Source of the DNA: Cohnella sp. WQ 127256
GTDB taxonomy: Bacteria; Bacillota; Bacilli; Paenibacillales; Paenibacillaceae
NCBI RefSeq assembly: GCF_024519285.1
Contig: NZ_JAMZCY010000004.1
Location: 186,001 to 250,000, forward strand
Length of the DNA: 64,000 nt
Direction of reading: 5' to 3'
Shown: positions 45,870 through 53,965 of the stretch, one piece after another
Position numbering within the stretch: position 1 is the stretch's first letter
Layout of the letters: every line of letters starts with the position of its first letter
The notes under the pieces: model-generated
Databases searched by the model: none
Seen by the model: the letters and a program-made list of their open reading frames with translations, nothing else
Told to the model about the DNA's origin: nothing
Position numbers and translations under genes: made by a program

Positions 45870-47839
45870 TAGACAGTCCTCCCTGCAGCAGCTTCCGTGC
45901 GTCTAATTTCTTCAACCGAAATATAATAGTCTGTTTTGTAGCGGAACGAGTGAACGAGCATACTTGCAGCCACACCGATAAGCCCAGGTATCGCTAGCCA
46001 TAACCAATCAAATACGAATCCGAACCCTACCAGGAAGAAGAATCCGGACATCACAATAGGAATTCCTGAATTTTTAGGCATATGGATCGGTTCGAGCTTA
46101 GGCTTCGGTTTTGGGGCATGCCCTTGAGCAATACGTTGCTTCTCTTCCCACCAAGCATCCGCCTCATCTACACGCGGCAATATTGCAAAGTTATACACTG
46201 GAGCTGGAGATGGTATAGACCACTCTAACGTCCGTCCATCCCACGGGTCGCCCGTTGTATCTTTCTTCATGAACTTAATGCTGTGCAGGATTTGCCACAC
46301 TTGGAACAGGAACCCGATTCCCATGAGGAAACCACCAATTGTAGAAGTAAGGTTAAGCTCATAAAAGCCTCTATCCCAACCGTAAGTGCTGACACGGCGG
46401 GTCATTCCCATTAAACCAAGGACATATTGCGGCATAAAGCATACATAGAAACCAATGTTCCACGTCCAGAAAGCCCATTTACCAAGCTTCTCGTTCAGCT
46501 TGAAGCCGAATACCTTAGGCCACCAGTAATACAGTCCAGCGAAGAATCCGAATGCAACACCACCGATTAACACTTGATGGAAGTGAGCGATTAGAAAATA
46601 GCTATTGTGGAACTGGAAGTCTGCAGGAGCGACCGAAAGCAGCACCCCTGTCATCCCACCTACAACGAAGCAAGGAATGAAAGCAATCATCCACATCATC
46701 GGGGTTGGGAAGGAAAGCCGTCCGCGGAACATGGTGAACAGCCAGTTAAACACCTTGACCCCGGTCGGTATGGCTATGATCATGGTCGTAAGCGCAAAGA
46801 ACGCGTTGACGTTCGCCCCCGATCCCATCGTGAAGAAGTGATGCGCCCAAGTAAAGAATGACATTAAACTAATGCTCATTAAGGCGAATACCATCGATTT
46901 ATAGCCAAACAGCCTCTTCTTCGAGAAGGTTGCCGCGATTTCAGAGAAAATCCCAAAGGCAGGGAGGACAACGATGTAAACCTCAGGATGTCCCCACATC
47001 CAGATCAAGTTAATATACATCATCGGATTACCGCCACCATCTAGGGTAAAGAAATGTGCCCCCAAGTAGCGATCTAAGAAGAGTAAGGCTAGAGTAATCG
47101 TCAAAATCGGGAACGCCAGGATGATGGTTAGACAGCTGGAAAGAACGGACCAAACAAACATTGGCATCTTCATCAGCTTCATACCCGGCGCACGCATTTT
47201 AAGAATCGTAACAATAAAGTTGATCCCCGTCATCAAACTCCCGATCCCGGAAATCTGAATGCCCCAAATGTAGAAGTCCTGTCCTACACCAGGACTATGG
47301 GAAAGCTCCGACAATGGCGGATACGCCAGCCAACCCGCATCCGGTGAACCTCCAATAACGAACGACATGTTAAACAACATCGCTCCAGAGAAGAATAGCC
47401 AGAAGCTTAGTGAGTTAAGGAACGGAAACGCAACATCCCTTGCTCCGATATGCAGTGGAACGACTAGATTGAACAACCCGAACATTAGCGGCATCGCCAT
47501 GAACAAGATCATGATGACACCATGGGTCGTGAAGATCTGATTATAGTGTTCCGGAGTTAAGAAATCTAATTCTGGAACCGCAAGCTGCGTACGCATGAGT
47601 AGAGCATCCACTCCGCCTCTGAAGAGCATTAAGAGAGATGCGATAACGTACATAATCCCGATTTTCTTATGATCGACGGTCGTCAGCCAATCCTTCCATA
47701 GCCACGTCCATTTTTTGAAATAAGTAAGTGCAGTAACAACCGCAACTAGAGTAAGCACGATGGAAACATCGGCTCCATAGATGAGCGGATCACCCGTAAC
47801 GAAAAACTCGGATGAGAAATCCTTAATTTTGTCCCACAT
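45869..47839 (-). CDS. qoxB: Quinol oxidase subunit I (haem-copper)
   Basis: The catalytic subunit (656 residues) reduces oxygen to water and pumps protons. Ligand motifs for haem a and the binuclear centre are present: TTHGVIMILF, WMWGHPEVYIVVLP with the cross-linked His-Tyr, WAHHFFTMG and FLIAHFHQVL. The quinol-site pattern FRGGVDALLMR, with Arg and Asp as in CyoB, supports quinol rather than cytochrome c as donor. The length matches QoxB. Confidence 0.97.
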   Translation of the reverse strand: MWDKIKDFSSEFFVTGDPLIYGADVSIVLTLVAVVTALTYFKKWTWLWKDWLTTVDHKKIGIMYVIASLLMLFRGGVDALLMRTQLAVPELDFLTPEHYNQIFTTHGVIMILFMAMPLMFGLFNLVVPLHIGARDVAFPFLNSLSFWLFFSGAMLFNMSFVIGGSPDAGWLAYPPLSELSHSPGVGQDFYIWGIQISGIGSLMTGINFIVTILKMRAPGMKLMKMPMFVWSVLSSCLTIILAFPILTITLALLFLDRYLGAHFFTLDGGGNPMMYINLIWMWGHPEVYIVVLPAFGIFSEIAATFSKKRLFGYKSMVFALMSISLMSFFTWAHHFFTMGSGANVNAFFALTTMIIAIPTGVKVFNWLFTMFRGRLSFPTPMMWMIAFIPCFVVGGMTGVLLSVAPADFQFHNSYFLIAHFHQVLIGGVAFGFFAGLYYWWPKVFGFKLNEKLGKWAFWTWNIGFYVCFMPQYVLGLMGMTRRVSTYGWDRGFYELNLTSTIGGFLMGIGFLFQVWQILHSIKFMKKDTTGDPWDGRTLEWSIPSPAPVYNFAILPRVDEADAWWEEKQRIAQGHAPKPKPKLEPIHMPKNSGIPIVMSGFFFLVGFGFVFDWLWLAIPGLIGVAASMLVHSFRYKTDYYISVEEIRRTEAAAGRTV

Positions 47840-47859
47840 GCCGGCACCATCCTTTCCCT

Positions 47860-48861
47860 TTATTCATTGTTCATATGTCCTTCATGATTCATGGAAGGCT
47901 CTTCCTCTTTCATAGGCACGTCAGAATCATTCATTTTCTCGTGATCAGTCATGTTCTCGTGATCTGTCATGTTCTCGTGATCTGTCATTTCTTCATCACT
48001 CGAACCATGATTATGCGCACCGTACTTCGTCACAATCTTGTCGTACAGCCCCTCGGGAATTGAAGAAAAGGTTTCAACCTCCGACACACCCGGTATAGCC
48101 AATTGCTCATAGCCTTCCATCGTAAGCGCAGGGGAAGAGCCTTTAATGCCTTGTACCCAGGTGTCGAACTCCTCTTGAGAGGTCGCCTTCGCCTCAAAGT
48201 GCATTTTCCCAAATTCACGTCCACTAAAGTTAGCGCCCATACCTACATAGGAACCAGGCTCATCTGCAATAAGGTGCAGCTTCATCGACATTCCGGACAT
48301 CGTATAAATTTGACCACCCAGCTGCGGAATCCAGAATGAATTCATCGGAGCATCCGAGGTCAATTCGAATCGGACTGGCACATCTTCTGGGAATTGAAGG
48401 TAGTTCACCGTTGCAATTCCTTGCTCTGGATATTGGAATAACCATTTCCAGTCGAGCGAGGTGACTTGAATGACTAGCGGCTCCGCCTCATGTTCAAGAG
48501 GCTTGGAGGGCTCGAGCTTATGAGAGTATTGAACTGTAATGACAGCCAATATCGCAATAATGACGATCGGAATCCCCCACCAGATGGTTTCCAGCTTCGA
48601 GTTATGTGACCATTCAGGATCATACTTCGTCTTGTTATTAGGTTTGTGTCGGTATTTCCATACTATATAGAAGGTAAGAATTAAAACCGGCACGATGATA
48701 ATCAAACAAAGTACGGTAGAAATAATCATCAAGTCCATTTGTTGCTTAGCGATGATCCCTTTAGGATTCAGTACGATCAGCTCGTCCGTGCAGCCAGTCA
48801 TTAGAATCGTCATCACAATTAATGATAGGACGGCCGTTAGGCGCCGTAGCCCTTTCATCAT
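47860..48861 (-). CDS. qoxA: Quinol oxidase subunit II, lipoprotein, with Met/His-rich tail
   Basis: Subunit II (333 residues). The signal ends in a lipobox (VMTILMTGC), two transmembrane helices follow, then a cupredoxin domain with DAPMNSFWIPQLGGQIYTM. The CuA ligands C-x3-C are absent, so it belongs to a quinol oxidase. The C-terminus after residue 285 has three copies of MTDHEN/K and other Met and His residues, unlike the usual end. ATG 48861 follows GGAGG at 8 bases. It is the first gene of qoxABCD. Confidence 0.95.
   Translation of the reverse strand: MMKGLRRLTAVLSLIVMTILMTGCTDELIVLNPKGIIAKQQMDLMIISTVLCLIIIVPVLILTFYIVWKYRHKPNNKTKYDPEWSHNSKLETIWWGIPIVIIAILAVITVQYSHKLEPSKPLEHEAEPLVIQVTSLDWKWLFQYPEQGIATVNYLQFPEDVPVRFELTSDAPMNSFWIPQLGGQIYTMSGMSMKLHLIADEPGSYVGMGANFSGREFGKMHFEAKATSQEEFDTWVQGIKGSSPALTMEGYEQLAIPGVSEVETFSSIPEGLYDKIVTKYGAHNHGSSDEEMTDHENMTDHENMTDHEKMNDSDVPMKEEEPSMNHEGHMNNE
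47935..47988 (-). repeat. Three 18-bp repeats encoding MTDHEN
   Basis: Three tandem 18-base units encode MTDHEN, MTDHEN and MTDHEK in the qoxA tail. Their near identity suggests recent expansion. Confidence 0.9.
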
Positions 48862-49026
48862 TTCCATCTCCTCCATCTTCACGTTGCCTTTGTGCTATTT
48901 ATCACATTATCAGAAAAAAGAGGCTAGTTCCTTACAGTTAACAAAGGCGTCAAACAAACGTTGAAAATTCGCAATACTTTGTTCACCACTTCGACTAACT
49001 GTGACTTTTATTACACCACTACCCCC

Positions 49027-49085
49027 AAGCATAAACAGCTAACGCCATCCTTGAGGATGGCGGGAAGACGTTTATGTCGGAGGCG
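49027..49085. repeat. Dispersed structured repeat, copy 1
   Basis: The sequence begins AAGCATAAAC, holds the hairpin CGCCATCC-TTGA-GGATGGCG, and ends ACGTTTATGTCGGAGGCG. The outer CATAAAC and GTTTATG are complementary. A diverged copy is at 63869-63923. It lies in the 305-base gap upstream of qoxA, which otherwise holds only the terminator of the next gene and AT-rich promoter-like sequence. Confidence 0.7.
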
Positions 49086-49096
49086 ATTCAGATAAC

Positions 49097-49144
49097 ACAA
49101 AAAGACCATCTCCACAGAAATTCACATTCTGTAGGGATGGTCCT
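49097..49144 (-). terminator. Terminator after the small membrane protein
   Basis: Minus-strand arms GGACCATCCCTACAGAA and TTTCTGTGGAGATGGTC are followed by TTTTTG, 23 bases past the stop at 49167. Confidence 0.9.
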
Positions 49145-49166
49145 TATTTAATGTAGATGAATTGAG

Positions 49167-49397
49167 TTATTCCGTAGTTGCGGCCGCTGGGGTGACCTCT
49201 TGATTTTTCTGCATAAGAGGAGCAATTACACCGAACAGCATAATTTGAAACCCTCCAATTAGAAAACCAATGCCCACCATCAAGCCTAGATTTCGATCAT
49301 TAAACTGCGTGAGGTTCATGACGCAGCAGAGAACACCTACCGCAATAACGACCATGGCAACCCACTTCAGCATTCGTGACATTTCTTTGTTCTTCAT
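49167..49397 (-). CDS. Small two-helix membrane protein, function unknown
   Basis: A 76-residue protein with two hydrophobic helices (about residues 10-30 and 38-60) and a polar tail KNQEVTPAAATTE. No family is recognised. ATG 49397 follows AGGAG at 9 bases; a longer open frame upstream lacks a site. A cre-like sequence and an extended -10 promoter (TGCTACAAT) lie just upstream, suggesting carbon-catabolite control. Confidence 0.7.
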   Translation of the reverse strand: MKNKEMSRMLKWVAMVVIAVGVLCCVMNLTQFNDRNLGLMVGIGFLIGGFQIMLFGVIAPLMQKNQEVTPAAATTE

Positions 49398-49417
49398 GAG
49401 GTCCAACTCCTCTCCGT

Positions 49418-49431
49418 TGAAAGCGCTATAT
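49418..49431 (-). promoter_or_regulatory. cre-like CcpA site before the small membrane protein
   Basis: TGAAAGCGCTATAT matches the catabolite-responsive element pattern TGNAARCGNWWWCA except at the final two bases. It sits just downstream of the extended -10 box, a position where CcpA binding would repress. Confidence 0.4.
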
Positions 49432-49499
49432 GTGAACATTGTAGCACGGAGTTGTGACAAAATAAAGACAAAATTCACAAGTTGGACAAAAACTATTCT

Positions 49500-50972
49500 T
49501 TATTCCGCTACTGCTGATGATGAGGTCGTCCCACCCGTCACAATTGTAGTCGTCTGATCGGTACTCGGAGAGGCTTCTCCCGCATTCGTCGTATCGGCTT
49601 TCGCAGCGTTATTGAATTCTTCAGTCAATAGCTGCTGCCCTTTTACTTGAAGATTATCAAGCGCTTCTGAGATGGTAGCCTTTCCGTCCTTCACATTTTG
49701 GAACTCCTGCTGCGTCAATCCATCGAATTTTCCATAGAACTGCTGCGGGAGCTTATCATAATCCTTGTACATATTGTTCTGAGCCGGCTTCAAGCTATAG
49801 AAGGCTTCCATATGATGTCCTTCTTCATCGGCGACATATTTGGTCCGTGTTGGAAAGCCTCCGTTCTGGAGCTTCGATGTAACTCTTGCAAAGTTATCAC
49901 CATTAATGTAGCTTACAAACTTCCATGCCGCGTCTACGTTTGCGGAATTGGCATCAATCGCGAAGATTTGGCTAAGGTTTACCGATGAGCTTTCATCCGG
50001 TGTCTGCGGATTGACCGGCATCGTAACGACATCCCAATTTTGCACACCTTTACCCTTAAGTACATTTTTCGCTTCTTTGATCTGATTGATTAAATAGCTG
50101 CTCTCCATGGTCATCGCGACCTTCCCGCTAATGAATGGATCCCTCATGAGATAATCTTCATAGCTGGAAGAGCCACCGTTCATTTGATTAGGGTCCTCTG
50201 TGAACAATGCCCCGGATTTAATCGCTTTATCCGCGGTCTCGAATGACGTTTTCCAAGAATCGGTGTTGATCATCAACTGCTTCGCTGTTGGATTAATGTA
50301 CGATAAACCCATAGAGCTACCAATCGTCATACCCAACTGATAGAGATCTGACTGGTAGCCGGCCTTCAAGCCATATACCCGGTCTTCTTTCGATCCTGTC
50401 GTCGGGAAACGAGCAGCAATTTCCAACAGCTTCTCCCAGCTCATTCTATCTTCCGGCAATGGAATGCCATGCTTAGCAAAGAGATCCTTATTATAGAAGA
50501 TAGCCTGACTGTAGAATTCCGGTGCTAACCCGTACAGAATACCATCACTTTTTTGTTTGATATAATCAACGACTCCCGGCGCAATTCCTTCGAGATCATA
50601 CTTGTCCTTCTTAATAAAGGACTCCAAATTGTATAGCTTACCCTCACCCGCCATACGAGCATATTCATCCGTACCCAGCATGAGAACGTCCGGCTTCTGC
50701 TCCGCAATGAAATCCTGCATCGCCTTCTGCATGTCCTTGCCTTCTTCATAATTAACACTTTGTGTAGAAGCAACTTCGATCTCGATATTAGGATAAAGTG
50801 CGGAGAACAACATACCATATTGCTGGTAAAAGCTTCTTTCGTCGTAGTGCATCACTTTTATTTTCGTTATCGTATTGTCCTTGGAGTCATTGTCAGAGCT
50901 ACTGCAGCCAGCAAGCAGTCCTGCAGTTAATACCACTGGCATCGTCATTAATAACACCTTATTAAAACGCAT
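49500..50972 (-). CDS. Extracellular solute-binding lipoprotein (family 1), orphan
   Basis: A 490-residue lipoprotein of the ABC-transporter sugar-binding type. The signal ends LTAGLLAGC, a lipobox. Domain features: KIKVMHYDERSFYQQYGMLF at the start, YGLAPEFYSQAIFYNKDLF, LAKHGIPLPEDRMSWEKLLE, SYLINQIK and DAAWKFVSYING. The ligand is probably a carbohydrate, by family. No permease or ATPase genes are adjacent, so it must work with components encoded elsewhere or act as a sensor. The Thr/Ser-rich C-terminal tail after residue 455 is an oddity. Confidence 0.87.
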   Translation of the reverse strand: MRFNKVLLMTMPVVLTAGLLAGCSSSDNDSKDNTITKIKVMHYDERSFYQQYGMLFSALYPNIEIEVASTQSVNYEEGKDMQKAMQDFIAEQKPDVLMLGTDEYARMAGEGKLYNLESFIKKDKYDLEGIAPGVVDYIKQKSDGILYGLAPEFYSQAIFYNKDLFAKHGIPLPEDRMSWEKLLEIAARFPTTGSKEDRVYGLKAGYQSDLYQLGMTIGSSMGLSYINPTAKQLMINTDSWKTSFETADKAIKSGALFTEDPNQMNGGSSSYEDYLMRDPFISGKVAMTMESSYLINQIKEAKNVLKGKGVQNWDVVTMPVNPQTPDESSSVNLSQIFAIDANSANVDAAWKFVSYINGDNFARVTSKLQNGGFPTRTKYVADEEGHHMEAFYSLKPAQNNMYKDYDKLPQQFYGKFDGLTQQEFQNVKDGKATISEALDNLQVKGQQLLTEEFNNAAKADTTNAGEASPSTDQTTTIVTGGTTSSSAVAE

Positions 50973-51214
50973 TTAAACACTTCCTCTTCCATTTGATTTA
51001 CATATTGTACCATGATTGGACAAGCTCATATCTTAAGAATAGCTTAAGCATTTGATTTAAAGCCCATTTACAAGCCTTAAACCTCCCTCTATTTATTTTT
51101 AACCAGTACCTTGCATTATTCAATACCGCATGTTAAATTATAGATGAAACAGCTACTAATTATTAATCAGTACTGAATATAGACGCTTATTAGTCGAGGT
51201 AGGAGGCAGTGAAC

Positions 51215-51544
51215 TTGGATATTAATACGCAATTTAAAAAGGGCGTTCTCGAGCTATGTGTTCTCGTTCTTATCCAGAAGAACGATCGTTACGGCTACGA
51301 ACTCGCAGAGGCTGTATCGGAGCATGTCGAAGTCGCAGAAGGTGCGCTTTACCCCCTTCTACGTCGGTTAGTCAAGGACGGTTACTGTACGACTTATTTA
51401 CAGGAATCTAATGAAGGCCCCCCAAGGAAATACTACCAGCTAACACCAGAAGGGCTGCTTTATGTCAAAGCTCTTACTATCGCTTGGAACGAGTTCGTGA
51501 AAAATGTAGGCAATTTGATCGAGCAAGGTAATTTCCCAAAATAA
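51215..51544 (+). CDS. PadR-family transcriptional regulator
   Basis: A 109-residue PadR protein with the winged helix KKGVLELCVLVLIQKNDRYG and EVAEGALYPLLRRLVKDGY, followed by PPRKYYQLTPEGL. PadR proteins repress neighbouring genes in response to ligands or cell-envelope stress. The next two genes, HAAS-type and DUF4097, form a common trio with it. TTG 51215 has GGAGG 8 bases upstream; the GTG two codons earlier is too close to that site. Confidence 0.92.
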   Translation: MDINTQFKKGVLELCVLVLIQKNDRYGYELAEAVSEHVEVAEGALYPLLRRLVKDGYCTTYLQESNEGPPRKYYQLTPEGLLYVKALTIAWNEFVKNVGNLIEQGNFPK

Positions 51545-51648
51545 TAGAACCTCCCCAACTTTAGTCTAGGTTTACTATCAACTCACGTCGGATATGAATC
51601 GGTTGATCTTACGATATAATTAAGAAATTAATGGAAGAGGGATCACTC

Positions 51649-52203
51649 ATGAATAAACAGGAGTTTATTGAAACACTCCGCTACTATCTCGTCTCATTAC
51701 CTGAGGATGAGCGGAACGAGCTAATAAGAGATTATGAATTGCATTTTATTCACGGCGAGCAGAATGGTAAGACAGAGACAGATATCTCTAGGGAACTTGG
51801 TGACCCCCTAACGCTGGCACGAGAAGTTATTGGCCACGACGCTCTACTCCCACCCCCGTGGACACCCTCACCGGCACGACAACGTCCGGATATTCCCCGG
51901 TTCGTCGGGGTGTCAATTGTACTCTTTTTTCTAAATCTAATCGCCATTCCTGTATGTGTAGCGTTATGGGCTACTTGCCTTGCATTAGGCATAGCAGCAA
52001 TCGCTGGAATTCTGTCACCGTTGATACTCGTACTAGAAACGTATATGTACAATAGTTATGCGCCAGTCAAGTTGTTCACTGCAATAGGGATGGTTGGAAT
52101 CGGGATGCTACTAGCTTCACTGACCCGTTATTTCAGTAAGGGGCTGCTAGTAGGTACAAATAAATATAGCCAATGGAATTACAAGACATGGAGAGGAAGA
52201 TAA
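51649..52203 (+). CDS. HAAS-domain (DUF1700-like) membrane protein
   Basis: A 184-residue protein. The N-terminal 65 residues are the HAAS helical domain: MNKQEFIETLRYYLVSLPED, then ELIRDYELHFIHGEQNGKTE and LGDPLTLAREVIG. Three to four transmembrane helices follow. The domain accompanies PadR and DUF4097 proteins and is thought to sense or anchor in the membrane. ATG 51649 follows GAAGAGGG. It lies 4 bases before the DUF4097 gene. Confidence 0.88.
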   Translation: MNKQEFIETLRYYLVSLPEDERNELIRDYELHFIHGEQNGKTETDISRELGDPLTLAREVIGHDALLPPPWTPSPARQRPDIPRFVGVSIVLFFLNLIAIPVCVALWATCLALGIAAIAGILSPLILVLETYMYNSYAPVKLFTAIGMVGIGMLLASLTRYFSKGLLVGTNKYSQWNYKTWRGR

Positions 52204-52207
52204 TTAA

Positions 52208-53074
52208 ATGAAAAAGTTTTGGTACTTTACTGCCATCTGCTTAATTGCAATCGGGGTTATAGGCGCTCTAGCCATTGGACAGAAATCAGATGGAGATCTC
52301 CCTAGCTTTGAGAAAAAGTGGACCTTCTCTGCTTCTGATCTGCGCAATCTACACGTTGTGAGCGACTACCCTGTTAATATTTCTTTTGTGAAGAGCACGG
52401 ACGGTCAAAACTCTATTCACCTTAACGGGAGTGGAACGGAGAAAATGATTGAGAAGGCGATGGCAACTGAAATTTCCGACCAAAGCCTTAAGCTTGATCT
52501 AACTCGTTTACCTAAGAAGTATATTAATTTTTTTGATTTTAACTTCTCTAATCAGACGAAAGAAGAGCTCGTGATCTCTGTCACTGATGATTCCCTGTTG
52601 GAAAAGCTGAAGGTCTCACTGGATTCTGGGAATATCACAGTAACAGATGCAGCCCTTGTGCAAATCTCCTCAGCAGAATTGTCCACCGACTCCGGAAATA
52701 TTACACTTGATCATTTCAAGAGCAATTATTTGAACCTTGATGCGGATTCAGGAAATATTAAAGGGAACCATGTGACTGCAGAATTAGTGGCCTCTACCGA
52801 CTCCGGAAATATCACACTTGAGAACATGACGGGAAGCACCAATATCTCAGTCGACTCAGGTAACGTGAAGCTGTATAAACTAGATACATCCGATACCGAT
52901 ATCTCCGTTGATTCAGGCAACGCCTATGTTCAGGTGCCCTCTAGCTTCGCAGGATCTTACGATCTGAAAGTCGATTCCGGTAATATAAACGCCCCTGAAT
53001 CCAAACATGAGACCAACGAATTCGTGAAGATTAGGACCGATAGCGGGAATATTAAAGTCGAACAACAGCAATAG
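52208..53074 (+). CDS. DUF4097 beta-repeat protein with eight DSGN turns
   Basis: A 288-residue protein with one N-terminal helix (about residues 4-24) and an outer region forming a beta-repeat (adhesin-like) fold. The motif DSGN-I/V/A-x occurs eight times, at about 16-25-residue spacing, from residue 138 to the end, each marking a turn of a likely beta helix. The family is often co-transcribed with PadR and HAAS genes and is linked to envelope stress in other bacteria (compare LiaX). The precise role is unknown. Confidence 0.9.
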   Translation: MKKFWYFTAICLIAIGVIGALAIGQKSDGDLPSFEKKWTFSASDLRNLHVVSDYPVNISFVKSTDGQNSIHLNGSGTEKMIEKAMATEISDQSLKLDLTRLPKKYINFFDFNFSNQTKEELVISVTDDSLLEKLKVSLDSGNITVTDAALVQISSAELSTDSGNITLDHFKSNYLNLDADSGNIKGNHVTAELVASTDSGNITLENMTGSTNISVDSGNVKLYKLDTSDTDISVDSGNAYVQVPSSFAGSYDLKVDSGNINAPESKHETNEFVKIRTDSGNIKVEQQQ

Positions 53075-53097
53075 GCATCATGAGAGCCCATTTATCC

Positions 53098-53146
53098 CAC
53101 ACACCGACATTTCTCTTCCCTACACGAGAGATGCGGTGTGTTTTCT
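53098..53146 (+). terminator. Terminator after the padR-HAAS-DUF4097 operon
   Basis: Arms CCACACACCG..TTTCTCT and AGAGA..CGGTGTG are followed by TTTTCTT on the plus strand, 24 bases past the stop. Confidence 0.85.
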
Positions 53147-53326
53147 TATGCTTATAACCTATGAAATCTTAATTTGTGGCTGGTATGTATCTCCAACTTT
53201 AGTCGGGGTCATCTCCAAACTTGAGGCGGTTACGACGAAGGTCCAGCAGAAGCTACAATAGAGTTATCGTTATCCAGCAGAGATTTACGGGGTAAAGACG
53301 CGGATCATATCAAGGAGGTTTCCCCT

Positions 53327-53965
53327 TTGTATTCTATCCTTCAAATTGTCATCTATTTCTTTGTATTTATTTTATTTATTCTATCTTGGTTTGCAGGCAG
53401 TAAAGCTTCTCGCTTACTCTATGGTGGATCGTCTGAAAGACAATGCCGCAAAACACGTAAGCAAATGGTTTGGGCAGTTTATGTTACACTCCCCGCTATT
53501 GGGGTTATCATAACTACACTTCTCATAGCGTCTTCTAAGGGATCAGCATTCTGGGAGCTTAGCTTGCTGCTACATCTCCCCTTAACGATCATTCCACTGC
53601 TCGCTATTTGGCTCCTATCCATGCCAAGACTTTGGAAGCTGTGGAGCTTAACTCGCAGAACAACCATTGCCCCATTGCCTGTAGACATCCGTAAGCTCGC
53701 AGGTCACCCTTGGATCATTGTCCCTTTTCAAATGTCGGCTCTTGGAGCGGCAACGGTTTTCTATTTCCTGATTGTAACGCCTGATCCGCTTCACTTAACG
53801 AAAGCAATCATTCCCATTGTCATTTGGGCGGCCACTTCCGTAGCAATATGGTTTGTGCAAGACCGACGTTGGCAGAGGGTTGCTCGTTCAAGTTCGAGCT
53901 CAGCTATCCAAGCAATCCCCTTCCAAGCCTTGAGAAGAGCCCTTAGGGTTTTCGGTATTTTCTAA
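53327..53965 (+). CDS. Membrane protein of unknown function
   Basis: A 212-residue protein with four to five hydrophobic helices (about residues 3-23, 48-68, 78-98, 130-150 and 160-178) and basic loops (SSERQCRKTRKQ, QDRRWQRVARSSS). No motif is recognised. The TTG start at 53327 has AAGGAGG 8 bases before it. Its stop overlaps the glpD stop on the opposite strand by two bases, so the genes are convergent. Confidence 0.72.
   Translation: MYSILQIVIYFFVFILFILSWFAGSKASRLLYGGSSERQCRKTRKQMVWAVYVTLPAIGVIITTLLIASSKGSAFWELSLLLHLPLTIIPLLAIWLLSMPRLWKLWSLTRRTTIAPLPVDIRKLAGHPWIIVPFQMSALGAATVFYFLIVTPDPLHLTKAIIPIVIWAATSVAIWFVQDRRWQRVARSSSSSAIQAIPFQALRRALRVFGIF

Noticed and set aside
49450..49485. Rex operator before the small membrane protein
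   Set aside because: TTGTGA and TCACAA are both present but 17 bases apart, whereas Rex sites need about 4-8.
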